In this document: positions 41,992-50,743 of the stretch, piece by piece | Layout: the number at the start of each line of letters is the position of its first letter | How positions within the stretch are numbered: position 1 is the stretch's first letter | NCBI RefSeq assembly: GCF_042649825.1 | Contig: NZ_JBHSAB010000004.1 | Span: 190,602-254,601 of the forward strand | Direction of reading: 5' to 3' | Source of the DNA: Legionella_C dresdenensis | GTDB taxonomy: Bacteria; Pseudomonadota; Gammaproteobacteria; Legionellales; Legionellaceae | Length of the DNA: 64,000 nucleotides | Position numbers and translations under genes: made by a program | The notes under the pieces: model-generated | Seen by the model: the letters and a program-made list of their open reading frames with translations, nothing else | Databases searched by the model: none | What the model was told of the DNA's origin: nothing

Positions 41992-42084
41992 ATCGTTCGG
42001 GTTGAGGAAGTGCGAAGCACTGTCTCGAAGCCGTGGCATTATGCTTCGCACGCTATAGCAAGGCTTCCTCAGTCCGGACGAGTT
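41992..42084. repeat. Long imperfect inverted repeat between thyA and cbpM
   Basis: CGTTCGGGTTGAGGAAG at the left pairs imperfectly with CTTCCTCAGTCCGGACG at the right, and an inner pair GTGCGAAGCA / TGCTTCGCAC extends the stem. It lies between convergent genes and could serve both as terminator and as a dispersed repeat. No second copy is seen in the window. Confidence 0.6.
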
Positions 42085-42091
42085 GCGATTA

Positions 42092-42373
42092 TCACAACCG
42101 ATTACGCAACCTTTCAATCTCTGCAAGCAATTCAAGCACCAATCCCGCGCCGGCAAGATTAATACCCAGATCTTTATTTAAACGCAAGACTGTACGAATG
42201 CGACAGACAGCATCACTGTCAAAAAGCAGTTCATTCTGTTCATTCATTTTAGCAGAAACAATACCCTCATCAACAATGGCAATAATTGTTTCTTCGCTGA
42301 CGCCAAACGAATCAGTAATCTCATGCAATGATAATTGAAACCATTGCTCGGTAATATATTCTTTATTTGCCAT
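42092..42373 (-). CDS. cbpM: CbpM, chaperone modulatory protein
   Basis: CbpM binds the J-domain of CbpA and inhibits it. The 93-aa product (MANKEYITEQWFQLSLHEIT onwards) has the MerR-like helix-turn-helix region EITDSFGVSEETIIAIVDEG and a C-terminal helix LGINLAGAGLVLELLAEIER, both typical. I chose ATG 42373, which overlaps the cbpA 3' end by 11 nt, rather than a longer frame from 42394. Confidence 0.88.
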   Translation of the reverse strand: MANKEYITEQWFQLSLHEITDSFGVSEETIIAIVDEGIVSAKMNEQNELLFDSDAVCRIRTVLRLNKDLGINLAGAGLVLELLAEIERLRNRL

Positions 42374-43304
42374 GACCGACTCCCAATTTTTCACGCGGAT
42401 TGAAGGTTACAGTCTTAGCCATCTGCTCGTACAAGTGGTTTAACTGCTCATTGCTTTCCGGGGGGATAACAATTTGTAAGGTGATAATCTGATCGCCGGC
42501 AGGCGAGCCGGGCAGACCTCGTCCTTTCAGGCGCATTTGTTTGCCGGCCTGTGACAGCGGTGGAATTTTGAGATTAACTTTACCGCCCAGTGTTGGTGCC
42601 TGGATAGTTGTACCCAGTGCCGCTTCCCATGGCGTAACAGGTACTTGCAGCAGAATGTCTTTATTGTTCAGGTTAAACAAAGCGTGCGGTAAAATGTTGA
42701 CCTGGATGTAAAGGTCGCCTGCTTTACCGCCGCCTTTTTCGCCTTGGCCCTTTAAGCGAAATTGCTGTTTATCGGCAATACCTTTGGGAATTTTGACTTT
42801 GATTGTCCGTTGCCGGTATTCGACATAACCTTCGGGGTTAACGACAGGCTCCTGCAGTTGTAACGTTTTTTCTGCGCCGTGAAAACTATCCTCCAGGGTG
42901 ATATCGAGGCTGGCATGGACATCTTGTCCCTGATCAAAATTTTCGTAAAAATGAGACTGTCTTTGTTGTCGTTTCTGCCCGAATATACTATTGATAAATT
43001 CTTCAAAATCAGCGGAGGATTGGCCTGAGCCTTGTTGATAATGATATTGCTGTTGGCCTTGCCCCGGGCGTTGCTGACCTTGTTGTTGCCAGTATTGGCC
43101 GAATTGATCGTACTTGGCTCTTTTTTCAGGATCTCTCAGAACCTCATACGCTTCACCCAATTCTTTAAATTTATTTTCAGCATCAGCTTCTTTGCTGACA
43201 TCAGGGTGGTACTTGCGGGCAAGTTTGCGGTAAGTGCGCTTGATGTCATCCTGGCTGGCATTACGCTCAAGCCCCATGATTTTATAATAATCTTTATATT
43301 CCAT
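42363..43304 (-). CDS. cbpA: CbpA, DnaJ-like co-chaperone
   Basis: A 313-aa class B J-protein. The J-domain carries YRKLARKYHPDVSKEA with the HPD motif, then a Gln/Gly-rich linker (about 75-105), and two C-terminal substrate-binding subdomains with VKIPKGIADKQQFRLKGQGE and KQMRLKGRGLPG. The cysteine zinc finger of DnaJ is missing, as expected for CbpA. It stimulates DnaK and also binds curved DNA. It is translationally coupled with cbpM, its modulator. Confidence 0.94.
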   Translation of the reverse strand: MEYKDYYKIMGLERNASQDDIKRTYRKLARKYHPDVSKEADAENKFKELGEAYEVLRDPEKRAKYDQFGQYWQQQGQQRPGQGQQQYHYQQGSGQSSADFEEFINSIFGQKRQQRQSHFYENFDQGQDVHASLDITLEDSFHGAEKTLQLQEPVVNPEGYVEYRQRTIKVKIPKGIADKQQFRLKGQGEKGGGKAGDLYIQVNILPHALFNLNNKDILLQVPVTPWEAALGTTIQAPTLGGKVNLKIPPLSQAGKQMRLKGRGLPGSPAGDQIITLQIVIPPESNEQLNHLYEQMAKTVTFNPREKLGVGHGK

Positions 43305-43456
43305 AATTACCGTCTACTAATTCTGATTTATTAAATACTAGCCTAATTAACAGGCGTGCTCAATCTTGCTGGGGGGCTTGTTTGCTAATTAAGCAATTTA
43401 TTAAATACAACGCAAGTGATAAGTGAGTAGCGTGCTGAAGAATCTAGTTATCTCCT

Positions 43457-44242
43457 CTATGAGCCTCGATTGCTACAGCTATGAGTGGCAAAAGGTATAG
43501 TAAAGGTACAAATTGCATAAACTAAATCGATTGCAAAATAATATTCGCCTGAATCATGTTTTTTAACCAAGTCTTGATACCATTGATGTAACTCCGAATC
43601 AGGAAAATGTCCCTTTCCAGCATCCATCAGCATGTCTGCCATTAAAAAGCCATAATTATCATCTATAAATTTCGTTTCAAATAACCGCCATGTTTCACAG
43701 TGATAATGTGCGTTAAATATACTTTGAGACAATAACCCAGGAATTTTTCTACCCATCTGCCCATCAGAATACTTTTGCCATTGTTGTTGGGTATCCGAGA
43801 AATGATGCACTAATTGACGAGTAAGATTTTTAAAGTGACTGTTGTATAATGCTGAATCAAAGTCATGATGAGAAAGAATAAAAATGGAATGGCTCTTAAG
43901 CAACTTACTAAAATTATTGATAAAAGTAAGCTTATCATCAATACATTCTAAAACATTATGACATATGATTTTATCAAATTTTAAATGTTCTAATTCCTGA
44001 GGTGTGGATACCAGTTTTGGGATAACTAATTGTTGATCAATTAAATTCTTAAAACGGTTGTTAACCTTTTCAATCATTTTTGGCTCTGCATCAACCGCAT
44101 AAATAACGTTTGGTTTCTGGTTTTTTTTAAGCAAAATATCAATAAAATCGCCATCACCACAGCCGTAATCTAATATAGATTTATCTTCATAATTCCCAAG
44201 TAAATCAATTAACTTTTGTTTATGGTAGATGACTTTTTTCAT
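43457..44242 (-). CDS. Class I SAM-dependent methyltransferase, substrate unknown
   Basis: A 261-aa protein with the SAM-binding motif SILDYGCGDGDFID, the acidic motif II VIYAVDAEPKMIEKV, and FDKIICHNVLECIDDKLTFI in the motif IV position. The last third (after about 160) is a separate segment rich in aromatic residues. The type is that of small-molecule or tRNA methyltransferases, but nothing fixes the substrate. It is AT-rich and monocistronic, which suggests it was acquired. Confidence 0.75.
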   Translation of the reverse strand: MKKVIYHKQKLIDLLGNYEDKSILDYGCGDGDFIDILLKKNQKPNVIYAVDAEPKMIEKVNNRFKNLIDQQLVIPKLVSTPQELEHLKFDKIICHNVLECIDDKLTFINNFSKLLKSHSIFILSHHDFDSALYNSHFKNLTRQLVHHFSDTQQQWQKYSDGQMGRKIPGLLSQSIFNAHYHCETWRLFETKFIDDNYGFLMADMLMDAGKGHFPDSELHQWYQDLVKKHDSGEYYFAIDLVYAICTFTIPFATHSCSNRGS

Positions 44243-44439
44243 AAATCCTCTTATTTAACAATTTATTTAATTAGGCCTTACTGAGAAGATCCCGATGGCT
44301 GATTAATAATAATTTGACAAATAAATTTTGACAATTGAGTCACTAATAATTTACATTTATATGTCAAGCAATTTTTGCACAAACAGGGTTGTTTGATAAC
44401 AAAAACAAAAATAACATTTTTTGCTGTAAGGAGCCTATT

Positions 44440-44610
44440 ATGAGCCTGTTAGGACTGATATTATTAATCGTAATCCTGTTTGCAGTATTGCCTACCTGGC
44501 CTTACAGTCGTGAGTGGGGATATAGGCCCGTGAGCATTGTCAGTGTCATATTGCTGGTATTGATTGTACTTTTGTTGACTCGTAGCGGCGGCGCACCTAT
44601 CTTGCCGTAG
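44440..44610 (+). CDS. DUF3309-type small membrane protein
   Basis: A 56-aa protein: a hydrophobic helix (LLGLILLIVILFAVLPTWPY), then SREWGYRPVS, then a second helix (IVLLVLIVLLLTR-type). The PTWPYSREWGYxP core is the mark of the DUF3309 family, widespread and of unknown function. AAGGAG precedes ATG 44440 by 8-9 nt. A longer frame from 44389 has no ribosome site. Confidence 0.75.
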   Translation: MSLLGLILLIVILFAVLPTWPYSREWGYRPVSIVSVILLVLIVLLLTRSGGAPILP

Positions 44611-44622
44611 AACTCTGCCAGA

Positions 44623-44664
44623 TTGTGCCTGCGTATTGCGGCCTGGCGCAATACATAGGCACAA
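44623..44664. terminator. Long hairpin between convergent genes
   Basis: TTGTGCCT and GCGTATTGCG pair with CGCAATAC and AGGCACAA around a small loop. It lies between the DUF3309 gene and nfi, which converge. No U-run is visible, so termination is likely but not certain. Confidence 0.5.
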
Positions 44665-44669
44665 GCTTC

Positions 44670-45377
44670 TTAAATGTTAATTTCGGCCAAAATTTCCTTC
44701 TTAAATTCTCCGGCCAGGCGGTCAGCGAGCCGTGTTGTTTCCGGTAATCGGAAGCGCGGGCTTAATTGTAAAATAATATGCTGTGCGGTAGGCAATGACA
44801 CGCCATGACCAATTGAGAGATATACCGGTTTGACGTTCACGCGCGTTCTTAACACCATACCGATAACACTTTTTTTATTATCATAGAGCCAGCTGAATGC
44901 GCCACGCTGATTTGGTGGTTCCTCGGCAAATCCATAAAGCCTGCTTTTGCCGCAGCCTATCGTCGGAATGTTATGCAATAATCCCAAATGGCAGGCAATG
45001 CCAAAGCGCCGCGGATGGGCAATACCTTGGCCGTCGCATACAATTAAATCCGGTTTATGTTCCAGTTGTTCAAGCGCTTTGCTGATTGCCGGTACTTCCC
45101 GAAATGATAAAAAACCGGACCGATACGGAATTTCAATGGTACTGATTGCAGTTTTTATCTCGACCGGTTGTAGCGTTTTGGCATCGAGTACAACAGCGGC
45201 GCTGAAAGCACGGTTACTAGGATAATCGTAAGCAATATCAACCCCTGCAATCAATGCGGGAGTTGTGATTTTATCCTGTTGTTCGACGTAGCCTGCCCAT
45301 TTTCGTTGGCATTGGATGGCAAGCGTCACATTAAATTCGTTATTAATTACCAATTCAGGAGGATTAGTAAAAATCAT
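44670..45377 (-). CDS. nfi: Nfi, endonuclease V
   Basis: Endonuclease V nicks DNA next to deoxyinosine and other deaminated bases. The family motifs are AGVDIAYDYPSNRAFSAAVV (with the catalytic Asp), YRSGFLSFREVPAISKAL, LIVCDGQGIAHPRRFGIACH and IGCGKSRLYG. At 235 aa it is standard. It is a single gene. Confidence 0.95.
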   Translation of the reverse strand: MIFTNPPELVINNEFNVTLAIQCQRKWAGYVEQQDKITTPALIAGVDIAYDYPSNRAFSAAVVLDAKTLQPVEIKTAISTIEIPYRSGFLSFREVPAISKALEQLEHKPDLIVCDGQGIAHPRRFGIACHLGLLHNIPTIGCGKSRLYGFAEEPPNQRGAFSWLYDNKKSVIGMVLRTRVNVKPVYLSIGHGVSLPTAQHIILQLSPRFRLPETTRLADRLAGEFKKEILAEINI

Positions 45378-45449
45378 ATTATTTCCCCTTAATCGTGCTA
45401 TGCTATTTCTTATCTACTACTAATGCATAACATGATGCAAGGAATTTTT

Positions 45450-45626
45450 ATGACTTTTATTCAGTCCTGCGATATTTGCGGCGCTAAAATCGAGATTGAA
45501 GATAGTGATGATCTGGAGCCAAGTTATGATCCGCTGGCCGCCGGTGAAGAAGAGGATTTTCAGGATGTAAGCCTGTGTGAAAACTGCTCAAATAATATTA
45601 TTTTGACGTCATCAAAGCACGCCTGA
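45450..45626 (+). CDS. Small CxxC/CxxC protein, probable zinc-binding
   Basis: A 58-aa acidic protein starting at ATG 45450 with AAGGA 6-7 nt upstream. CDICGAKIEIED near the N-terminus and LCENCSN near the C-terminus give two CxxC pairs, as in a small zinc ribbon. The middle is strongly acidic. Family not recognised. It may be a short transcript of its own, divergent from nfi. Confidence 0.55.
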   Translation: MTFIQSCDICGAKIEIEDSDDLEPSYDPLAAGEEEDFQDVSLCENCSNNIILTSSKHA

Positions 45627-45676
45627 ACAATCCGGCCAGTTTCTCCGGCCGGAATAGTTGGTTGTTGAGTACGGAA

Positions 45677-46072
45677 TCAGGCAACAAAATTGATGGTGTA
45701 AGAGTAAGTCTTATAACCATCATAAGTCATGCCGGCAAATCTCATATAACCGTTACAACTGGCTTCAACAGTAGGATGACTCATATAGGGGCCGTCAGTA
45801 ATATCCAGCACGCAAGAGCCCCATAATGGATGGGTAAATGTCACATGCCCGTGCCCTTTGCGGCAATCTTCACCATCTTCAATAATAAAACTGCGCGGAC
45901 CTACAGGATACAATAGGATATCGCCGTCACTTAAGAAGCTGTATATGTAGACATTTGCATCGGTAGAATTACCCAAGTGAAAAAAATCTTTATAACCGCA
46001 CAATGTTTCGTTAGCAAATGAGGAGCCGGCAGCGGAACTGATTAATAAACCTAATATTATTTTTTTAAACAT
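45677..46072 (-). CDS. Secreted protein of unknown function with four cysteines
   Basis: A 131-aa product with signal peptide MFKKIILGLLISSAAGSSFA and probable cleavage after SFA. The mature part has four cysteines (ETLCGY, EDCRKG, GSCVLD, EASCNG), which could form two disulfides, and is rich in aromatic and beta-type sequence. Probably periplasmic or secreted by the Sec route. No family recognised; it stands alone. Confidence 0.6.
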   Translation of the reverse strand: MFKKIILGLLISSAAGSSFANETLCGYKDFFHLGNSTDANVYIYSFLSDGDILLYPVGPRSFIIEDGEDCRKGHGHVTFTHPLWGSCVLDITDGPYMSHPTVEASCNGYMRFAGMTYDGYKTYSYTINFVA

Positions 46073-46269
46073 AGTACTGTCCTATTTTTTTAACAACCAA
46101 GCGCGATTATAACGTTCTTTTTTGAAATTGAATATAAAAATTGATTTATTATTATTAAATCTGAGTATCTAAAACCCATAAAATAAGCCATAAACCAGAC
46201 TTTTCACTTAATCTGATTTATGGAAGCAGCTTTATATGGAATATTAATAGACACTAGCATGCAAATTTT

Positions 46270-46929
46270 TTACAGTGAATTTGAATTACTTGCTCTACTT
46301 TCTTCAGCGCTATAGTCAAACAAATTAGTCGCCGCTTGACAACTTCCTGCCACTTGCAAGCTATCAGGTTTCCAAAACTGGAGAGTGCCGTATTGCGTAT
46401 AGCTATTTTTTGCGCGTACTAGAGCAGGAATAATAGTCAACAAAGAAATCGCATTGTAGAAATACCTAAGCCAAGTATCAGTACGGTGCTGACTTATCAG
46501 CTGCTGATCTGCGCTTTCCAATGCATCTTTAAAAGCAACAATTCGCTGATAAAATGTTCCGCCACCACTATTATCTAACGTATTTTTAAGTGTTTGAAAT
46601 AAATGACGTTTGTTAAGAGTAATATCTTTTTTACTCAAATATTGACTCGTTAACGCGAGTAATCGGCTATGCAAAGTAGGAATATAGCGTTTTATCTCTT
46701 CTGAATCTAACGGTGTCACCTCACGATTATCAACAAACCATCGATCACCATGGATTTTTACGTTGTTTCCCAAAAAGGTATAGGTCTTATTATTTTTACC
46801 AATCGTAATATAACCATTTCGGGAGGAAATGGAATGACCACTAGACCAAGTATAATTAAAGAAACTTATAGTAGAACCGGTACTAACGGTAGTACCTCGC
46901 GATGCTTCAATATAGATATTGCCTGGCAT
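46270..46929 (-). CDS. Unknown protein, beta-rich N-terminus and helical C-terminus
   Basis: Not recognised. Residues 1-75 are Ser/Thr/Gly-rich and alternate in a beta pattern (TVSTGSTISFFNYTWSSGHS). About 76-185 is helical with one hydrophobic stretch (AISLLTIIPALV). The tail is Ser/Asn-rich. There is no signal peptide. AT-rich codons set it apart from the pyk cluster. The 198-bp gap between it and the secreted-protein gene holds no clear feature. Confidence 0.5.
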   Translation of the reverse strand: MPGNIYIEASRGTTVSTGSTISFFNYTWSSGHSISSRNGYITIGKNNKTYTFLGNNVKIHGDRWFVDNREVTPLDSEEIKRYIPTLHSRLLALTSQYLSKKDITLNKRHLFQTLKNTLDNSGGGTFYQRIVAFKDALESADQQLISQHRTDTWLRYFYNAISLLTIIPALVRAKNSYTQYGTLQFWKPDSLQVAGSCQAATNLFDYSAEESRASNSNSL

Positions 46930-47058
46930 ATTTGCGCTCCAAATTACTTTATGATTTACAAGTTAGCCAATAATATACCATTATTATGCTTGTTTGCTAA
47001 TCTGTAGTATAGCTACTTTCTCATTGCCAGTTTGGGCTGGATATGCGGTAAAACTCCT

Positions 47059-47076
47059 CGCGAAGGCGGGAATGAC
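47059..47076. repeat. Fragment of the MITE-like element
   Basis: CGCGAAGGCGGGAATGAC, a single right arm between the pyk 3' end and the unknown gene at 46.3 kb. Confidence 0.55.
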
Positions 47077-47103
47077 ATAATTTCTTAACTTGTTCGAGTC
47101 ACA

Positions 47104-48525
47104 TTAAACCTTGATAATTTCCATACAATTAGTGCCCCCTGATTTACCTATTTCCTGACCATAGGAGAGCAGGACAAAGCTATTGGGTTGCAACAGATTA
47201 AACTGGGTTAAATGTGTCAGGATCTGCTGTTTAGCTTGGGTAGCCGTCATGCCATGGTAATTAAAAAACAAAGGGAAAACATTATTTACCAGACTGAGTT
47301 TATTAATGGTTCGCTCATCGGCAGTGATGGCGAAAATCGGAACATTGCTATGATGGCGCGACATCCACAGTGCGCTTGCCCCGGATTCTGTTAAAGCAAT
47401 AATCGCTTTAATCGGGAAATGGTTAGCGCTATACATGGCTGCCATGGCAATAGCCTGATCAGCCCGTCGGTAATGGCAGCTGTCTTCATCTCGGTAATAG
47501 GAAAAAGCCGCATGTTTTTCAGCGCTGAGGCAAATTTTATCAACCATGGTAATCACTTTGACTGGGTAGTTGCCTGACGCTGTTTCAGCAGAAAGCATTA
47601 CTGCATCACTGCCATCGAGAATGGCATTGGCAACATCAGAAACTTCCGCCCGAGTCGGTTGAGGCTGCTGGATCATCGATTCCATCATCTGGGTTGCAGT
47701 GATTACAATTTTATCCATCCGTCTGGCTTGCTCAATAATTCTCTTTTGAATAGCCGGCACTTCGGCTGCACCGATTTCAACTGCCAAATCACCGCGTGCA
47801 ACCATTACACCATCGGCTGCATGGATAATTTCAGTCAGGTTATGGATTGCTTCAGTGCGTTCAATTTTAGCAATGACCGGAAGTTCAGGCGCACCGGCAC
47901 TGGCTAGCAGTCTACGCGCCTCGGCGATATCATCTGCATCTTTAACAAACGATAACGTTAAATAATCTGATGCCATACTGACTGCTTTGGCGAGATCGAT
48001 ACGATCCTTGTCGGTCAACGCACCTGCCGCAAGTCCGCCACCCAGGCGATTTAAACCTTTTTTATTTTTTAACAAGCCGCCTTCAATGACTTTACAGATG
48101 ACTAAAGGCGGTTTCACCTCAGTGACCTTCAACTCAATCAAGCCATCATCGAGTAATAAGGTATCATCGGGATTAACTTCATAGCACAGAGTCTGATAAG
48201 CGACGCCAACAGCGTTTTCATCTCCTGGTGTCTGGCGGGAACAATCCAGAATGAATTGTCGGCCGTTAATCAGTGTGATTTGATCGTTTTTAAACGTACC
48301 AATTCGCAATTTGGGGCCTTGCAAATCAGCCATAATTGCTAATGGATGATTTAATTCCCGAGCAATTTGACGGACAGCGGCAACTGTTGCCAAAATGCTG
48401 TCGTCAGCGTGGGAAAAATTAACCCGCAGCACATCAACGCCCGCAACCAGCATGGCGCGGAGCGTTTCAAGCGAACTGCAGGCAGGCCCTAATGTCGCTA
48501 TGATTTTAGTGCGGCGTAGTATCAT
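47104..48525 (-). CDS. pyk: Pyk, pyruvate kinase
   Basis: The enzyme converts PEP and ADP to pyruvate and ATP. It has RRTKIIATLGPACSS, MADLQGPKLRIG, ARGDLAVEIGAAEVPAIQKR, TATQMMESMI and DGSDAVMLSAETASG. At 473 aa it is full length. It is last in the tkt-gap-pgk-pyk operon and overlaps pgk by 20 nt. Confidence 0.97.
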   Translation of the reverse strand: MILRRTKIIATLGPACSSLETLRAMLVAGVDVLRVNFSHADDSILATVAAVRQIARELNHPLAIMADLQGPKLRIGTFKNDQITLINGRQFILDCSRQTPGDENAVGVAYQTLCYEVNPDDTLLLDDGLIELKVTEVKPPLVICKVIEGGLLKNKKGLNRLGGGLAAGALTDKDRIDLAKAVSMASDYLTLSFVKDADDIAEARRLLASAGAPELPVIAKIERTEAIHNLTEIIHAADGVMVARGDLAVEIGAAEVPAIQKRIIEQARRMDKIVITATQMMESMIQQPQPTRAEVSDVANAILDGSDAVMLSAETASGNYPVKVITMVDKICLSAEKHAAFSYYRDEDSCHYRRADQAIAMAAMYSANHFPIKAIIALTESGASALWMSRHHSNVPIFAITADERTINKLSLVNNVFPLFFNYHGMTATQAKQQILTHLTQFNLLQPNSFVLLSYGQEIGKSGGTNCMEIIKV

Positions 48526-49696
48526 TTGCCCTTCTTTCCAAAATGGCTACGGCAGGTAGTGTTTTTCCTTCCAGGCATTCCAGAAATGCCCCGCCGCCGG
48601 TTGAAATATAAGAAATTTGCTGGGTTAGATTATACTGGTCAATAGCTGCCAGGGTATCGCCGCCGCCTGCAATGGAGAATGCGTCACTGTCAGCAATGGC
48701 AATTGCCAGACCCCGTGTGCCGTAGGCAAATTGAGGGAATTCAAATACTCCGACCGGGCCATTCCAGATAATGGTGTGCGCTTTATCGATAATATCGACA
48801 TAACGACCAACAGTTTCAGGGCCAATATCCATAATCATGTCATCACTGGCTACATTGGCCAATGATTTATTAAACGCAGGGCAGCTTTCACTAAACGCTT
48901 TACCAACCACAACGTCTGAAGGCAGCGGCATACGACAACCATTTTGTTCAGCCAGCTTTAAAATAGCGCGCGCATCATCCAGCAAACCTTCTTCGTACAG
49001 CGAGACGCCAATCTCAAAACCCTGAGCTTTCAGGAAGGTATTAGCGATACCGCCGCCGGTAATTAAATAGTCAACCATGCCGACCATTTGTTTCAGCAAT
49101 GTGAGTTTTGTTGATACTTTTGAACCGCCAACAATGGCTACAATAGGCTTTTTAGGCTCTTTCAGTACCTGTTGCAGCGCTTCGAGTTCGTTCACCAGTA
49201 ACGGGCCTGCTGCTGCAATGGGAGCGTATTCCGCAACACCGCAGGTTGAGGCTTGTTCACGATGGGCTGTGCCGAATGCGTCCATGACAAAGATGTCGCA
49301 CAAATTGGCAAGCTGCTGCGCGAGCTGCTTATTATTGCTCTTTTCGCCAACATTAAACCGGACATTTTCACAAACAATCAGCTCGCCGGGTTTAGCGTCA
49401 ACGCCATTAAGGTATTGGCTGGCAAAATGTACCGGGTAGTTCAGGTTTTTTGCCAGATAATCGGCAACCGGCTGCATGGAAAAACGCTTTTCAAAACGCC
49501 CCTCTTCCGGTCTTCCCAAATGGGAGAGGACAATCACTGCTGCGCCGGCATCAAGCGCCTGTTTTATAGTCGGCAACGCGGCTTGTAAACGTTGATCACT
49601 TGTAATCAGGCCATCTTTAACAGGTACGTTTAAATCTTCCCGGATTAATACTCGCTTACCACGTAAATCCAGATCGCTCATTCGGATTAAGTTCAT
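48506..49696 (-). CDS. pgk: Pgk, phosphoglycerate kinase
   Basis: The enzyme transfers phosphate from 1,3-bisphosphoglycerate to ADP. Motifs: KRVLIREDLNVPVKDG, VIVLSHLGRPEEG, KPIVAIVGGSKVSTKL, IIWNGPVGVFEFPQFAYGT and SIAGGGDTLAAI. At 396 aa it is standard. It lies 10 nt after gap and overlaps pyk. Confidence 0.97.
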   Translation of the reverse strand: MNLIRMSDLDLRGKRVLIREDLNVPVKDGLITSDQRLQAALPTIKQALDAGAAVIVLSHLGRPEEGRFEKRFSMQPVADYLAKNLNYPVHFASQYLNGVDAKPGELIVCENVRFNVGEKSNNKQLAQQLANLCDIFVMDAFGTAHREQASTCGVAEYAPIAAAGPLLVNELEALQQVLKEPKKPIVAIVGGSKVSTKLTLLKQMVGMVDYLITGGGIANTFLKAQGFEIGVSLYEEGLLDDARAILKLAEQNGCRMPLPSDVVVGKAFSESCPAFNKSLANVASDDMIMDIGPETVGRYVDIIDKAHTIIWNGPVGVFEFPQFAYGTRGLAIAIADSDAFSIAGGGDTLAAIDQYNLTQQISYISTGGGAFLECLEGKTLPAVAILERRANDTTPH

Positions 49697-49706
49697 GATT
49701 ACATCC

Positions 49707-50699
49707 TTAACGGGTCATCATACAGGCTGCAGTATCCAGCATTCGGTTAGAGAAGCCCCACTCATTATCATACCAGGCTACCACTTTAACCAGTTTACCA
49801 AGCACCTTGGTTTGGGTGGTATCAAACACGGCTGAAGCAGGGTAATGGTTAAAATCGCAGGATACCAAAGGGGTGTCATTGATGTGCAGAATATTGTTTT
49901 TTGCCTGCCGCATAATGTCATTCACTTCGGCAACCGAGGTTTCGCGTTTAGCATTAAAGGTTAAATCAACGACAGAGACATTTAATGTCGGTACGCGCAT
50001 TGCAAAACCATCCAGTTTGCCAGCCAGTTCCGGCAGAACCAGTCCAACCGCGGAAGCGGCGCCGGTTTTGGTCGGGATGATTGACTGAGTTGCAGAGCGG
50101 GCGCGGCGCAAATCACTGTGGCTGCCGTCAAGCAACATTTGATCTTTTGTGTAGGCATGGACAGTATTGACCAGACCATGTTCGATGCCAATCGCTTCAT
50201 GAAGCGGTTTGACCACGGGCGCAAGGCAATTTGTTGTGCATGAGGCATTTGATACAATGATATCAGACGCTTTCAGCGTCTCATGGTTAACACCAAAAAC
50301 AATCGTTGCATCGGCATTTTTACCAGGGGCTGAAATCAGAACTTTTTTAGCGCCGGCAGTGATATGCTGCATGGCTTTTTCGCGCTCGGTAAAGTAGCCA
50401 GTGCATTCAAAAACGATGTCAACATTCAATTCTTTCCACGGTAAGGCTTCGGGATTGCGCTCTGCAATGACTTCAATCGCATGGCCATTAATAATTAATT
50501 TATTGCCTTCCGTTTGTACATCGGCATTAAAACGGCCATGAGTTGAATCATAGCGGGTCAGGTGTGCGGTGGTTTCGATGCCTGAAAGGTCATTGATTGC
50601 GACAATATCAAACTCTTTTTCACGGCCATATTCATAAATAGCGCGCAGGATACAACGGCCTATGCGGCCATAACCGTTTATTGCGACTCGAAGGGTCAT
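49707..50699 (-). CDS. gap: Gap, type I glyceraldehyde-3-phosphate dehydrogenase
   Basis: The NAD-binding start RVAINGYGRIGRCILRAIYE and the catalytic cysteine in SNASCTTNCLAPVVK are clear, with SDLRRARSATQSIIPTKTGA and WYDNEWGFSNRMLD. At 330 aa it is typical. Erythrose-4-phosphate dehydrogenase (Epd) is close in sequence; the LDGSHSDLRRARSA stretch keeps that alternative open, although pgk and pyk downstream support a glycolytic role. Confidence 0.93.
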   Translation of the reverse strand: MTLRVAINGYGRIGRCILRAIYEYGREKEFDIVAINDLSGIETTAHLTRYDSTHGRFNADVQTEGNKLIINGHAIEVIAERNPEALPWKELNVDIVFECTGYFTEREKAMQHITAGAKKVLISAPGKNADATIVFGVNHETLKASDIIVSNASCTTNCLAPVVKPLHEAIGIEHGLVNTVHAYTKDQMLLDGSHSDLRRARSATQSIIPTKTGAASAVGLVLPELAGKLDGFAMRVPTLNVSVVDLTFNAKRETSVAEVNDIMRQAKNNILHINDTPLVSCDFNHYPASAVFDTTQTKVLGKLVKVVAWYDNEWGFSNRMLDTAACMMTR

Positions 50700-50743
50700 A
50701 TTACTTCTCCAAATATTTATTATATTGCCTATAGAGGCTAATT

